NCBI GenBank assembly: GCA_902626045.1
Contig: CACODU010000004.1
Coordinates: 1 to 50,053 of the forward strand
DNA: 50,053 bases
Reading direction: 5' to 3'
Source of the DNA: an uncultured Pelagibacteraceae bacterium
Lineage (GTDB): Bacteria > Pseudomonadota > Alphaproteobacteria > Pelagibacterales > Pelagibacteraceae
The first letter of the stretch is position 1, and each line of letters begins with the position of its first letter. The notes under the pieces were generated by a model. It was not told the origin of the DNA. It did not search any database and worked only from the letters and a program-made list of their open reading frames with translations. This document shows positions 1-8,827 of this stretch, one piece after another. The translations under genes and the position numbers were made by a program.

Positions 1-1036
1 TTGAAAATTCTAAAGCATTAGCTCCAAGCACTAAATAATGATCGTTAGCTAAAGTTTTAAGCAAAGTATCGTAAATTGCATTTAAATCATTTCCATTACA
101 TAGATAACCAGTTTGTCCACTTTTAATTGCATCTCCCTCGCCACCATAAATTCCACCAATTGATGGTTTCCCGTATGACGCGGCTTCAATATATGTAATA
201 CCAAAACCCTCTACAGATTTTTTATAAATTACAGAGGGCATTACAAAAACATTTGATTGTTCTAGAAGAGCTACTTTTTCTTGTTCTGTAGATTTAAAGA
301 TTAACTCAACATTATTCTCTAGGCCAAGTTCTTTTCTAAGTTTTAAAAGATTTTTTTTCTCATCACCATCTCCTACTGAAACATATTTTAAACTTGGAAA
401 TTTAGGTAAAAGATTTTTTACAGTCATCATAACGTTTTGATGACTTTTTCTTCCGTCTAATCTTGAAATAGTAATTAACTTAGGCGATGTATTTCCGTAT
501 ATTTTTTTTGCAAATTCTTTTGCCTCTTCATTAATAGGAATAGGGTAATTGCAACCTGGATTGATTACAGTGATATTTTGAATACCCAGCTTCACTGCAA
601 ACTCTTTTGTAAATTTTGAATTAGCTATAACATGGTCTGCTTTAGCTAAAGCAGTTAATACTCTTTTATTTAATGACGATCCTACTGGATGGTTAATTTC
701 CTTTGAATGAATTAAGCAAAATGATTTAGTTTTTTTTAATAAATTTTTTTCAATATTTTCGATACTTTTCCAATGATCAAAAAAAGAGGCCCTTACTTTG
801 TTAGATGTTAAAAATTCTTTTACTAGGTTTGCTTTTCTATATTTACGGAAAATTTTAAATCCTGACACTCTTTCTATATTTAATTTTGAGTTTTGATCAT
901 AACTTTTATCTCCATCGTGAGTCTCCGCAAAAACTTTTACTGGACCATGATTTAAAAGCGCGCTGGATAAACCTTCCATAAGGTTTTGCATTCCACCAAG
1001 CTCAGGGGGAAAATTTCTAGTAGACACTAAAAACAT
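1..1036 (-). CDS. Glycosyltransferase, GT4/GT1-like (truncated at window edge)
   Basis: Reverse-strand reading frame from ATG at 1036 (MFLVSTRNFPPELGGMQNLMEGLSSALLNHG...) with C-terminal part ...VFVMPSVIYKKSVEGFGITYIEAASYGKPSIGG..., typical GT4 motif; runs off the window start. Confidence 0.85.
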   Translation of the reverse strand, partial: MFLVSTRNFPPELGGMQNLMEGLSSALLNHGPVKVFAETHDGDKSYDQNSKLNIERVSGFKIFRKYRKANLVKEFLTSNKVRASFFDHWKSIENIEKNLLKKTKSFCLIHSKEINHPVGSSLNKRVLTALAKADHVIANSKFTKEFAVKLGIQNITVINPGCNYPIPINEEAKEFAKKIYGNTSPKLITISRLDGRKSHQNVMMTVKNLLPKFPSLKYVSVGDGDEKKNLLKLRKELGLENNVELIFKSTEQEKVALLEQSNVFVMPSVIYKKSVEGFGITYIEAASYGKPSIGGIYGGEGDAIKSGQTGYLCNGNDLNAIYDTLLKTLANDHYLVLGANALEFS

Positions 1037-1593
1037 TAATTAAACCACTTTATGTTACAGCCCATACTTGGAATTTGTTTATCAGGACCTTTTTGCGTTT
1101 GCGCCACCATTTTCATTGCTATTTTTAAGTCACTATCACCAATATTTATTGGTTTTAAATCTTTTAACTCTCTAAATCTTCCTCTGTATTGAAGTTCTAA
1201 ATTTTTATTGTAACCGAAAAAATCAGGCGTGCATACTGCTCCATATTTTTTTGCAATTTCTTGTGTTTCATCAAATAAATAGTTCATGTTTCCAAAATTG
1301 TTTTTTTCAGCAAATTTAATCATGTTTTCAAAAGAATCTTCAGGATAATTTTTAGTATCATTTGACATAATAGCTACAGCACTTATTCCATCATTTCTTA
1401 ATTCGTTACAATCTCTAGCCAAATCTTTGATAATTGCTTTTACGTAGGGACAATGATTGCATATAAACATTATCAGGGTGGCTTTTTCACCTTTAATATC
1501 GTTTAAAGTCGTTACTTTATTATTGATTGATTTAAGTTTGAAATCCTCAGCTTTTTTTCCAAAATCACAAACCGGGGTTTTAGTTAATGCCAT
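1036..1593 (-). CDS. Thioredoxin/AhpC-TSA (redoxin) family protein
   Basis: ORF 185 aa; FICNHCPYVKAI and redoxin fold motifs. Confidence 0.8.
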   Translation of the reverse strand: MALTKTPVCDFGKKAEDFKLKSINNKVTTLNDIKGEKATLIMFICNHCPYVKAIIKDLARDCNELRNDGISAVAIMSNDTKNYPEDSFENMIKFAEKNNFGNMNYLFDETQEIAKKYGAVCTPDFFGYNKNLELQYRGRFRELKDLKPINIGDSDLKIAMKMVAQTQKGPDKQIPSMGCNIKWFN

Positions 1594-1634
1594 AATGTAC
1601 TATAAATTAATTAATATTACATTACAGCAATATT

Positions 1635-2138
1635 ATGATTTACGATTTTGAGGGCCATACTCCAAAAATAGATCCAGGTAGTTGGGTAGCACCAAATTCT
1701 GTTATTATTGGAAAAGTAGAACTTAAAAAAAACTCTAATATTTGGTTCAATACAACTTTAAGAGGAGACCTTGAACCAATTATAATTGGCGAAAATTCAA
1801 ACGTACAAGACGGAAGCGTTATTCATACTGATCCGGGTTGTCCAACGATTGTTGGTAAAGGAGTTACAGTAGGGCATATGGTTATGCTTCACGGGTGTGA
1901 AATTGCAGACGACTGTTTAATTGGAATTGGTTCTACAATATTAAATAAAACTAAAATTGGAAAAAATTGTATCATTGGTGCAAATGCGTTGGTTACAGAA
2001 AATAAAATAATACCAGAAAGATCATTAGTCCTTGGAAGTCCTGGCAAAGTAGTAAGACAAGTAACTGACGAGGAAATAGAACATATAAAAGAAAATGCTA
2101 AAGATTATGTTGAAAATTTTAAAAAGTATAAAATATAA
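1635..2138 (+). CDS. Gamma-carbonic anhydrase family protein (left-handed beta helix)
   Basis: Hexapeptide repeats, RGDLEPIIIGENSNVQDGSVIH, TVGHMVMLHGC with the three conserved His. Confidence 0.88.
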   Translation: MIYDFEGHTPKIDPGSWVAPNSVIIGKVELKKNSNIWFNTTLRGDLEPIIIGENSNVQDGSVIHTDPGCPTIVGKGVTVGHMVMLHGCEIADDCLIGIGSTILNKTKIGKNCIIGANALVTENKIIPERSLVLGSPGKVVRQVTDEEIEHIKENAKDYVENFKKYKI

Positions 2139-2142
2139 TTTT

Positions 2143-2751
2143 TTAGGGGACTAACCAATTCTTCTTATTTTTCGCTAAATCAAAAAAAGCTCTTCGGTGA
2201 CCTTTAGCAGCTAAATATAACCACTCAATACTTTTGACTTTACATCTTATAACACAAAAGTTTTTATAACCTTCTTCACTTTCCTCTTTTGTATAATCGA
2301 AATTATCAAATTTACTATCTAATCCAGAAGTTGGATTATCAGACTCTGTACCTGGTCCATTAGTAACGAGATAGCATTTTCTACTGATATGACCTGTTTT
2401 ATCCCAAGACTCTTTTGCAATATCATCGTTAAAATGAACTTTACATTCTGTTTTAAGTCGAAGTTGAATTTTCTCTTGTTTACCATAAAACAATATTGAG
2501 CATTTTGAATTTTTTTTTATTTTATCTATTTTTGACGACCTGATATCGCTGTGATATTGAATAAAGTTATTTCTTTGATCAGCTTTTCTTAATACAACAA
2601 CTCTACCATCTAAATCTTTATCATTACCACAAATAAATACAGGAGTTCTAAACTCAGAGGATCTATCAGTAACTGCGTTAGTTAATAGACTCCAAATCTT
2701 TTTTTCAATTTCATTGAAATCTTCGTAATAACTTACAACTTCTTGTGACAC
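2143..2751 (-). CDS. Pyridoxamine 5'-phosphate oxidase-like FMN-binding family protein
   Basis: ORF 202 aa; split-barrel motifs VVLRKADQRNNFIQYHSDIRSSKI. Confidence 0.7.
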   Translation of the reverse strand: MSQEVVSYYEDFNEIEKKIWSLLTNAVTDRSSEFRTPVFICGNDKDLDGRVVVLRKADQRNNFIQYHSDIRSSKIDKIKKNSKCSILFYGKQEKIQLRLKTECKVHFNDDIAKESWDKTGHISRKCYLVTNGPGTESDNPTSGLDSKFDNFDYTKEESEEGYKNFCVIRCKVKSIEWLYLAAKGHRRAFFDLAKNKKNWLVP

Positions 2752-2754
2752 GAT

Positions 2755-3624
2755 TTATTTTCTAAATCTTTTTATTAAGCTTGAAGTATCCCATCTTTTA
2801 CCACCCATTTTTTGTACTTCAGCATAATATTCATCAATTACTTTTGTGATAGGTAATGGAGAATTATTTTTCTTAGCTTCATCCATTGCTATTTTTAAAT
2901 CTTTTCTCATCCAGTCAACTGCAAAACCATAATCAAATTTATCTTCAATCATTGTTTTATGTCTATTATCCATTTGCCATGATTGGGCAGCACCTTTAGA
3001 TATTACTTCTATCACATCATTCATATTTAATCCTGCATTCATTCCAAAATTAATTGCTTCTGACAATCCCTGAACGAGCCCTGCAATACAGATTTGATTA
3101 ACCATTTTAGTTAACTGACCACTTCCAGATGGACCAAGTAATTTAATTTTTTTACTATAACAATCAATAACTGGTTCAGCTTTTTTAAAAGGAGCTTCGT
3201 CGCCACCAACCATTACAGTCAAAATTCCACCTTCAGCTCCAGCTTGGCCGCCTGAAATAGGAGCATCTAAGAAATCAAACCCTTTTGCTTTTGCTTCTTT
3301 ATATAATTCTCTAGCGATATTGGCCGAGGCAGTTGTATTATCTATGTAGATTGAACCTTTTTTTGCAGTTTTAAATAATCCTTTATCTCCTAAAGTAACT
3401 TCTCTTAAATCATTATCGTTTCCAACACATGTAAAAATAAAGTCGCTATCTTTTGCAGCATCCATCGGAGAGTTTGCTACCTTACCTTCATATTCCTTAA
3501 TCCACTTTTCAGCTTTTGTTTTTGTACGATTATAAACGGTTACATTGTGACCAGCTTTTGATATATAACCAGCCATGGGATAACCCATAACACCAAGACC
3601 TATGAAAGAAACTTTACAACTCAT
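2755..3624 (-). CDS. NAD(P)-dependent beta-hydroxyacid dehydrogenase (3-hydroxyisobutyrate dehydrogenase / 2-hydroxy-3-oxopropionate reductase family)
   Basis: VSFIGLGVMGYPMAGYISKAGH Rossmann motif, DAPISGGQAGAEGG signature, K in GSGQLTKMVNQ. Confidence 0.88.
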   Translation of the reverse strand: MSCKVSFIGLGVMGYPMAGYISKAGHNVTVYNRTKTKAEKWIKEYEGKVANSPMDAAKDSDFIFTCVGNDNDLREVTLGDKGLFKTAKKGSIYIDNTTASANIARELYKEAKAKGFDFLDAPISGGQAGAEGGILTVMVGGDEAPFKKAEPVIDCYSKKIKLLGPSGSGQLTKMVNQICIAGLVQGLSEAINFGMNAGLNMNDVIEVISKGAAQSWQMDNRHKTMIEDKFDYGFAVDWMRKDLKIAMDEAKKNNSPLPITKVIDEYYAEVQKMGGKRWDTSSLIKRFRK

Positions 3625-3626
3625 TA

Positions 3627-4844
3627 ATGATTAACCTCACGTTAAATAAAAAAGTAATTATATTCGGATTTATATTTACATTTTTTTCTAGTTTTGGACA
3701 GAGCTTTTTTTTGGGATTGTTTAACGCACCGATAAGAAATGAACTTAGTATTACTCACGGACAATTCGGTAGCATCTATGCAACGGCAACTATTTTGTCA
3801 AGTTTACTTCTAATTTGGGTTGGAAAAAAAATAGATGATTTCAGAATTTTAAATTATTCACTTTTTGTAGTTATATTATTATTTGCTTCTTCATTATTTT
3901 TTTCATTTATAAATAGTATTTACTTTTTAGCGATTGGGATTTTCTTAATGAGATTTTCTGGACAAGGTTTAATGAGTCATACTTCAACTACAACAATTTC
4001 AAGATTTTTCGAAAAATCTAGAGGAAAAGCCTTAAGTACAATTTGGTTTGGTTTATCTACTGCAGAATTTATTTTACCAGTTCTTATAACTTATTTTTTT
4101 CTTATCTATTCTTGGAGAACCGTGTGGCAGGGAATCGCAATATTAATTATTTTATTTTTACCTTTAGTAATTTTAAATACTATTAAATCAATACAATTGG
4201 ACTCTAGAGAAGCTGATCCAAATTCTAACAATAAAAAACTTAGAATAAAAAGTTGGAAAAGAAGAGATGTGTTAAAAGATTATAGATTTTACATTGTCTC
4301 ATTAAACATGCTTGCGATGCCTTGGATTGCAACAGGAGTTTTTGTTTATCAATCTTTTATTTCTGACTCAAAATTATGGGCAGTTTACACTATTCCAAAG
4401 GCATTTATGGTTTATTCAATAACATCTATAGCTACTCTATTTGTTTCAGGTTTTTTGGTTGATAAGTTTTCAGGACGTAAACTTATTTTATACATGAATA
4501 TCCCATTATTATTTGCCATGATTACTTTATTTTATTTTAAAAATGAAATATTTGCTTACATTTTTCTTGGTTTAATAGGGGTTTCCAATGGATTAGCAAA
4601 TATTCTAGGTTCTTCAACTTGGGCGGAGATTTATGGTGTTAAATATATTGGAAGTATAAAAGCCTTAACAACTGCATTTATGGTTTTTTCTACTGCTTTT
4701 GGCACAGCAGTTTTTGGCATATTAATTGACAAAGGATTTTCTATAGAAAATATAGCTTTTGTAGGGGCGGCTTACATAGTAATTTCATTATCTTTATTAA
4801 TTTTAATTAGAAAAACAATTGAACCCGTAAGGATATCAAATTAA
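3627..4844 (+). CDS. MFS transporter
   Basis: 405 aa polytopic protein with about 12 hydrophobic segments and MFS-like internal symmetry. Confidence 0.82.
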   Translation: MINLTLNKKVIIFGFIFTFFSSFGQSFFLGLFNAPIRNELSITHGQFGSIYATATILSSLLLIWVGKKIDDFRILNYSLFVVILLFASSLFFSFINSIYFLAIGIFLMRFSGQGLMSHTSTTTISRFFEKSRGKALSTIWFGLSTAEFILPVLITYFFLIYSWRTVWQGIAILIILFLPLVILNTIKSIQLDSREADPNSNNKKLRIKSWKRRDVLKDYRFYIVSLNMLAMPWIATGVFVYQSFISDSKLWAVYTIPKAFMVYSITSIATLFVSGFLVDKFSGRKLILYMNIPLLFAMITLFYFKNEIFAYIFLGLIGVSNGLANILGSSTWAEIYGVKYIGSIKALTTAFMVFSTAFGTAVFGILIDKGFSIENIAFVGAAYIVISLSLLILIRKTIEPVRISN

Positions 4845-4884
4845 GCTTGATTTATTAAATTTAATTGAATAAACAACGAACATT

Positions 4885-5382
4885 ATGGCAAGAGTTACCG
4901 TAGAAGACTGCTTAGAAAAAGTTGATAATCAATATGATCTAGTACTTTTAGCTAAAGAACGAACAGTTCAATTAAACGCTGGATCTCCAATGCTCGTTGA
5001 AGAAGATAATGATAAGCGAACTATTATTTCATTAAGAGAAATCGGTGATGGTAAAATCGATGTAAAAGAAATTGAAGCTAGTGCAATTAAAAGATTAAGA
5101 AAAGAACCCGATGAAGTAGAAGTTCAAGAGGATATTGAAGAAGAAACAAACGATGATTTTGAGAATTTATATAAAGGGCAAGTATCAAAAAGTGGAGTTG
5201 CAATTTTACCTTCAAAAAGGACTAGAAGAATTCCTGAAGTTAAAAAACCGAGTTTAGCTGATGAGGCTCTATCAGAATTAAAAGCAGAACAGCCCGAGAT
5301 TAAAGAGGAAAACTTAGACATAGAAGAGTCCCCACTTGAACTTAGTGACGAAGCTCCTGCAGAAGAAAACAAATCAGAGTAA
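4885..5382 (+). CDS. rpoZ: DNA-directed RNA polymerase omega subunit with long acidic C-terminal extension
   Basis: MARVTVEDCLEKVDNQYDLVLLAKERTVQL matches RpoZ N-terminus; remainder is acidic low-complexity. Confidence 0.9.
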   Translation: MARVTVEDCLEKVDNQYDLVLLAKERTVQLNAGSPMLVEEDNDKRTIISLREIGDGKIDVKEIEASAIKRLRKEPDEVEVQEDIEEETNDDFENLYKGQVSKSGVAILPSKRTRRIPEVKKPSLADEALSELKAEQPEIKEENLDIEESPLELSDEAPAEENKSE

Positions 5383-5385
5383 ATC

Positions 5386-6369
5386 ATGAAAAAAACTGTT
5401 TCAGTTGCACCAATGATGGATTGCACTGATAAACATGAAATATATTTTTTAAGTCTTATCAGTAAAAATATTCATTTATATTCTGAAATGATTGTAGCTA
5501 ATGCAATCATAAGAGGGGATAGAGATAAATTATTATCTTTTAAAAAAATTTCTAATCCTGTTACTTTACAAGTTGGTGGTTCAAATCCTGATGAACTTGC
5601 TGAGGCTTGTAAAATTTCAGAAGATTACGGATATAAAGAAATTAATTTGAACTTAGGTTGCCCTAGTAAAAAAGTTCAAAAAAATAAATTTGGCGCTTGT
5701 TTAATGCAAGAACCAGATCTTGTAGCAAAATGCATTGAAGCGATGTCTAAAGCTACAAAGCTACCAGTAACAATTAAAACAAGAATTGGTTACAATGATG
5801 TTGAAAATTTTGAGTTTTTAAAATCTTTTATTCAAACAACAAAAGATGCAGGATCAAAAAAATTTATTATCCATGCAAGAAAAGCCTTACTAAAAAAATT
5901 AAGCCCAAAAGAAAATTTAAATATTCCACCGCTTAAATATGAATTTGTTTATAAACTAAAAGAATATTTTAAAAATAATGAAATAATTATTAATGGAGGG
6001 ATAAAAACTATAGCAGATATAAAACAACATTTATTAAAAGTAGATGGTGCTATGATTGGGAGAGCCATTTACCATTCACCATATTTTTTAGCTGACATTG
6101 AAAGAAATATTTTTAACAATAAAAATGTTCCTACAAGAAGTGAAGTCATGGAAAAATTAATTCCATACATCCAAGAAGAAACCTCAAAAGGTGTACAATT
6201 AAATCATATAATGAGACACACTGTTGGATTATTTCACGGACAAAATGGTTCTAGAACATGGAAACAATATCTTTCTAAAAATATGTGCATTAGAGATGCT
6301 GATCTTCAAAAAGTAAATCATATAATGGACCAGGTTAGAAAAACAAATCCTGTATCTTTAGAAAGATAA
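5386..6369 (+). CDS. dusA: tRNA-dihydrouridine synthase (DusA type)
   Basis: VAPMMDCTDKH, NLNLGCPSKKVQ.. FGACLM, RNA-binding HIMRHTVGLFHG C-terminal motif. Confidence 0.92.
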   Translation: MKKTVSVAPMMDCTDKHEIYFLSLISKNIHLYSEMIVANAIIRGDRDKLLSFKKISNPVTLQVGGSNPDELAEACKISEDYGYKEINLNLGCPSKKVQKNKFGACLMQEPDLVAKCIEAMSKATKLPVTIKTRIGYNDVENFEFLKSFIQTTKDAGSKKFIIHARKALLKKLSPKENLNIPPLKYEFVYKLKEYFKNNEIIINGGIKTIADIKQHLLKVDGAMIGRAIYHSPYFLADIERNIFNNKNVPTRSEVMEKLIPYIQEETSKGVQLNHIMRHTVGLFHGQNGSRTWKQYLSKNMCIRDADLQKVNHIMDQVRKTNPVSLER

Positions 6370-6371
6370 TT

Positions 6372-7202
6372 TTGGATATTCTTTTTCAAACAGAAACTCT
6401 TTATCTAATTGTAATAATGGTCATCACAGCTATCCCCGCCGGGTTTGCTGCAGGTTTATTCGGTATTGGGGGAGGGTTAATCACTGTGCCAATTCTGTTT
6501 TATATTTTTGGTGCAGCTGGTATCGAGCAAGAGTATCTAATGCATTTAGCTGTGGGAACTTCATTTGGAATAATAATTCCAACATCTATTGTTTCAGTTT
6601 TAACTCATCATCAGCATAATGCAGTCGATTTTAGTGTAGTGAAAGGTTATGGAGTATTTGTTATTATTGGAGTGATACTTGGTACTATTTTAGCTGCTGG
6701 TTTAAAAACAAAACCTTTAATATTATTTTTTACCATTGTTGTTTTTATTCTTGCTTTCTATTTATTATTTCTAAAAGAGAAAGAGACAGATCTTTCAATT
6801 AAAATGGGTTTACCAGCTAAAATAATATCAGGAATAATTACTGGTTTTGTTTCAGCCCCTATGGGTATAGGTGGTGCAGTCATGAATGTTCCGATTTTAA
6901 AGTTTTTTGGTTATCCAATTAATAAAGCGATAGGAAGTGCGGCTGCTATTGGTTTTATAATAGCTTTATTTGGTACAATTGGTTTTCTTTTTTCAGGTAA
7001 TTTTTTAAATGCTAATTTACCTTTAAGTATTGGATTTTTAAATATTCCTGCTTTTTTAATATTCTTCCCGATTACAGCATTTATGGCAAGGCTAGGAGCA
7101 AAAGCTAGTCATAGAATTAATAAAAAAAAGATGACGAAATATTTTGGACTGTTTTTAATCGTTATTGGAACAAAATTTTTATACGAGTATTTTAATCTTT
7201 AA
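6372..7202 (+). CDS. TauE/SafE family sulfite/sulfonate exporter-like membrane protein (TTG start)
   Basis: GLFGIGGGLITVPIL and APMGIGGAVMNVPIL duplicated TauE/SafE motifs. Confidence 0.88.
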   Translation: MDILFQTETLYLIVIMVITAIPAGFAAGLFGIGGGLITVPILFYIFGAAGIEQEYLMHLAVGTSFGIIIPTSIVSVLTHHQHNAVDFSVVKGYGVFVIIGVILGTILAAGLKTKPLILFFTIVVFILAFYLLFLKEKETDLSIKMGLPAKIISGIITGFVSAPMGIGGAVMNVPILKFFGYPINKAIGSAAAIGFIIALFGTIGFLFSGNFLNANLPLSIGFLNIPAFLIFFPITAFMARLGAKASHRINKKKMTKYFGLFLIVIGTKFLYEYFNL

Positions 7203-8641
7203 ATTTTTTGATCGTATTCACCAATTTTTCCAGTTCCTTGTAATAATTTATCTATGAAGTAAAAAATATTTTTCTTTCTCTCGTTTGAAGTAGGGCTTTC
7301 AGTAACTACGACGAGAGAGGGTTTATTTGATGAGGCTCTAATTAAACCCCAAGATCCGTCTGTTAAAGAAAATCTTACTCCATTTACAGTCAAAACTTCC
7401 GTGATTGATTGATTGTCTATTTTAATATTCTGCTTTTTTAAATCTTTCACTTTCTTTACCATTTCATCTACCACTTTATACTTCTCTTCATCCTTACAGA
7501 ATGGAGCCATAGTTGGAGATTGATATGTTTTGGGTAGCTCGTTAATGATTTCACTCATCTTTTTGTTTTGATTAGTTAATAAATGACAAACTTGTATTGC
7601 TGAATTTATTCCATCATCATATCCATGCCCTAAAGGTTGATTAAAAAAGAAATGACCACTTTTTTCAAATCCTGCTAAAGCTTTTTCTAGATTAACTTTT
7701 CTTTTAATATGCGAGTGTCCAGTCTTCCAATAAATTGTCTCACAATTATTTTCTAAAAGCACTTTATCTTTAGCGTAAAGACCAGTCGATTTTACATCAA
7801 CAACAAATTTTGATTTTTGATGTTTGGATGCTAAGTTTCTAGCAATTAATAATCCTATTTTATCAGAGTATATTTCATTTCCATTATTATCAATCACTCC
7901 ACACCTATCACCATCACCATCAAAACCAAATCCAACATCAGCATTGTTATCTTTTACTTCTTTTGCTATTGCATGAAGCATTTCAAGATCTTCAGGGTTA
8001 GGATTATATTTTGGAAAAGACCAGTCTAGATTACAATCTAATTCTATAACCTCGCAACCTATACCTCTAAGGATTTCAGGAGCAAAAACTCCCGCTGTTC
8101 CATTTCCACAAGCAACAACGGCTTTAATTTTCTTACTAATTTTATTTTTTTCTATTAAATCTTTAGAATAAATCTTTTTAAAATTATCTATTTTCTTTAT
8201 TGAACCTTTTCCATTAACAAATTTTTTATTTAAGGTGATATTTTTTAATTCACTCATTTCTTCAGGCGCATGGGTTAACCCTTTTTTGATACCCATTTTT
8301 ACTCCAGTCCAACCATTTTCATTATGGCTAGCAGTAACCATCGCTATGGCATCAGAGTTTAAATTGAATTGTGCAAAGTAAACAGTAGGTGATAATGATA
8401 AGCCTATATCTTCAACATTACAGCCAGTTGAGGTTAAGCCATTAGTTAATGCTTTCTTAATATCCTCACTGTAAGATCTAAAATCATGACCAACAATCAC
8501 TCTTGGATTTGTTTTATTCGTATGTTTGATTATTTGAGATCCTAATCCTTTTCCTAAATCAGTGATTCCATCTAAATCGATGTCTTTTTCATAAAGCCAT
8601 CTAGCGTCATACTCTCTAAAACCGTTCGGATTGATTTTCAT
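7199..8641 (-). CDS. Phosphomannomutase/phosphoglucomutase
   Basis: MVTASHNENGWTGVK active serine loop, GFGFDGDGDRCGVID metal loop. Confidence 0.92.
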   Translation of the reverse strand: MKINPNGFREYDARWLYEKDIDLDGITDLGKGLGSQIIKHTNKTNPRVIVGHDFRSYSEDIKKALTNGLTSTGCNVEDIGLSLSPTVYFAQFNLNSDAIAMVTASHNENGWTGVKMGIKKGLTHAPEEMSELKNITLNKKFVNGKGSIKKIDNFKKIYSKDLIEKNKISKKIKAVVACGNGTAGVFAPEILRGIGCEVIELDCNLDWSFPKYNPNPEDLEMLHAIAKEVKDNNADVGFGFDGDGDRCGVIDNNGNEIYSDKIGLLIARNLASKHQKSKFVVDVKSTGLYAKDKVLLENNCETIYWKTGHSHIKRKVNLEKALAGFEKSGHFFFNQPLGHGYDDGINSAIQVCHLLTNQNKKMSEIINELPKTYQSPTMAPFCKDEEKYKVVDEMVKKVKDLKKQNIKIDNQSITEVLTVNGVRFSLTDGSWGLIRASSNKPSLVVVTESPTSNERKKNIFYFIDKLLQGTGKIGEYDQKI

Positions 8642-8704
8642 GAACTATAAATACTAAAGAATAAGGGCTTTTGTTATTAAATGTTTATTAACAAAACTTT
8701 CCAC

Positions 8705-8733
8705 TTGCAAAATTATTTAAATGTTCTTATAAT
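8705..8733 (+). promoter_or_regulatory. Candidate sigma70 promoter for nrdAB
   Basis: TTGCAA (8705-8710), 17-bp spacer, TATAAT (8728-8733). Confidence 0.6.
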
Positions 8734-8748
8734 GTTCTATTGATTTAG

Positions 8749-8794
8749 ATGTTATATAGTATATTAACTATATTGTGACACAACATATAGTTGT
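8749..8794. promoter_or_regulatory. Candidate NrdR-box cluster upstream of nrdA
   Basis: ACAACATATAGTTGT (8780-8794; arms ACAAC/GTTGT complementary) and ATGTTATATAGTATA (8749-8763); the shared ATATAGT cores are offset by 31 bp. Confidence 0.55.
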
Positions 8795-8827
8795 TTTGTT
8801 AATAAATCGAAGTAAATAAGTAAAAAT

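Noticed and set aside
5124-5426. Ser-rich reverse ORF opposite rpoZ
   Set aside because: Shadow of the Glu/Asp-rich rpoZ tail; no independent coding evidence.
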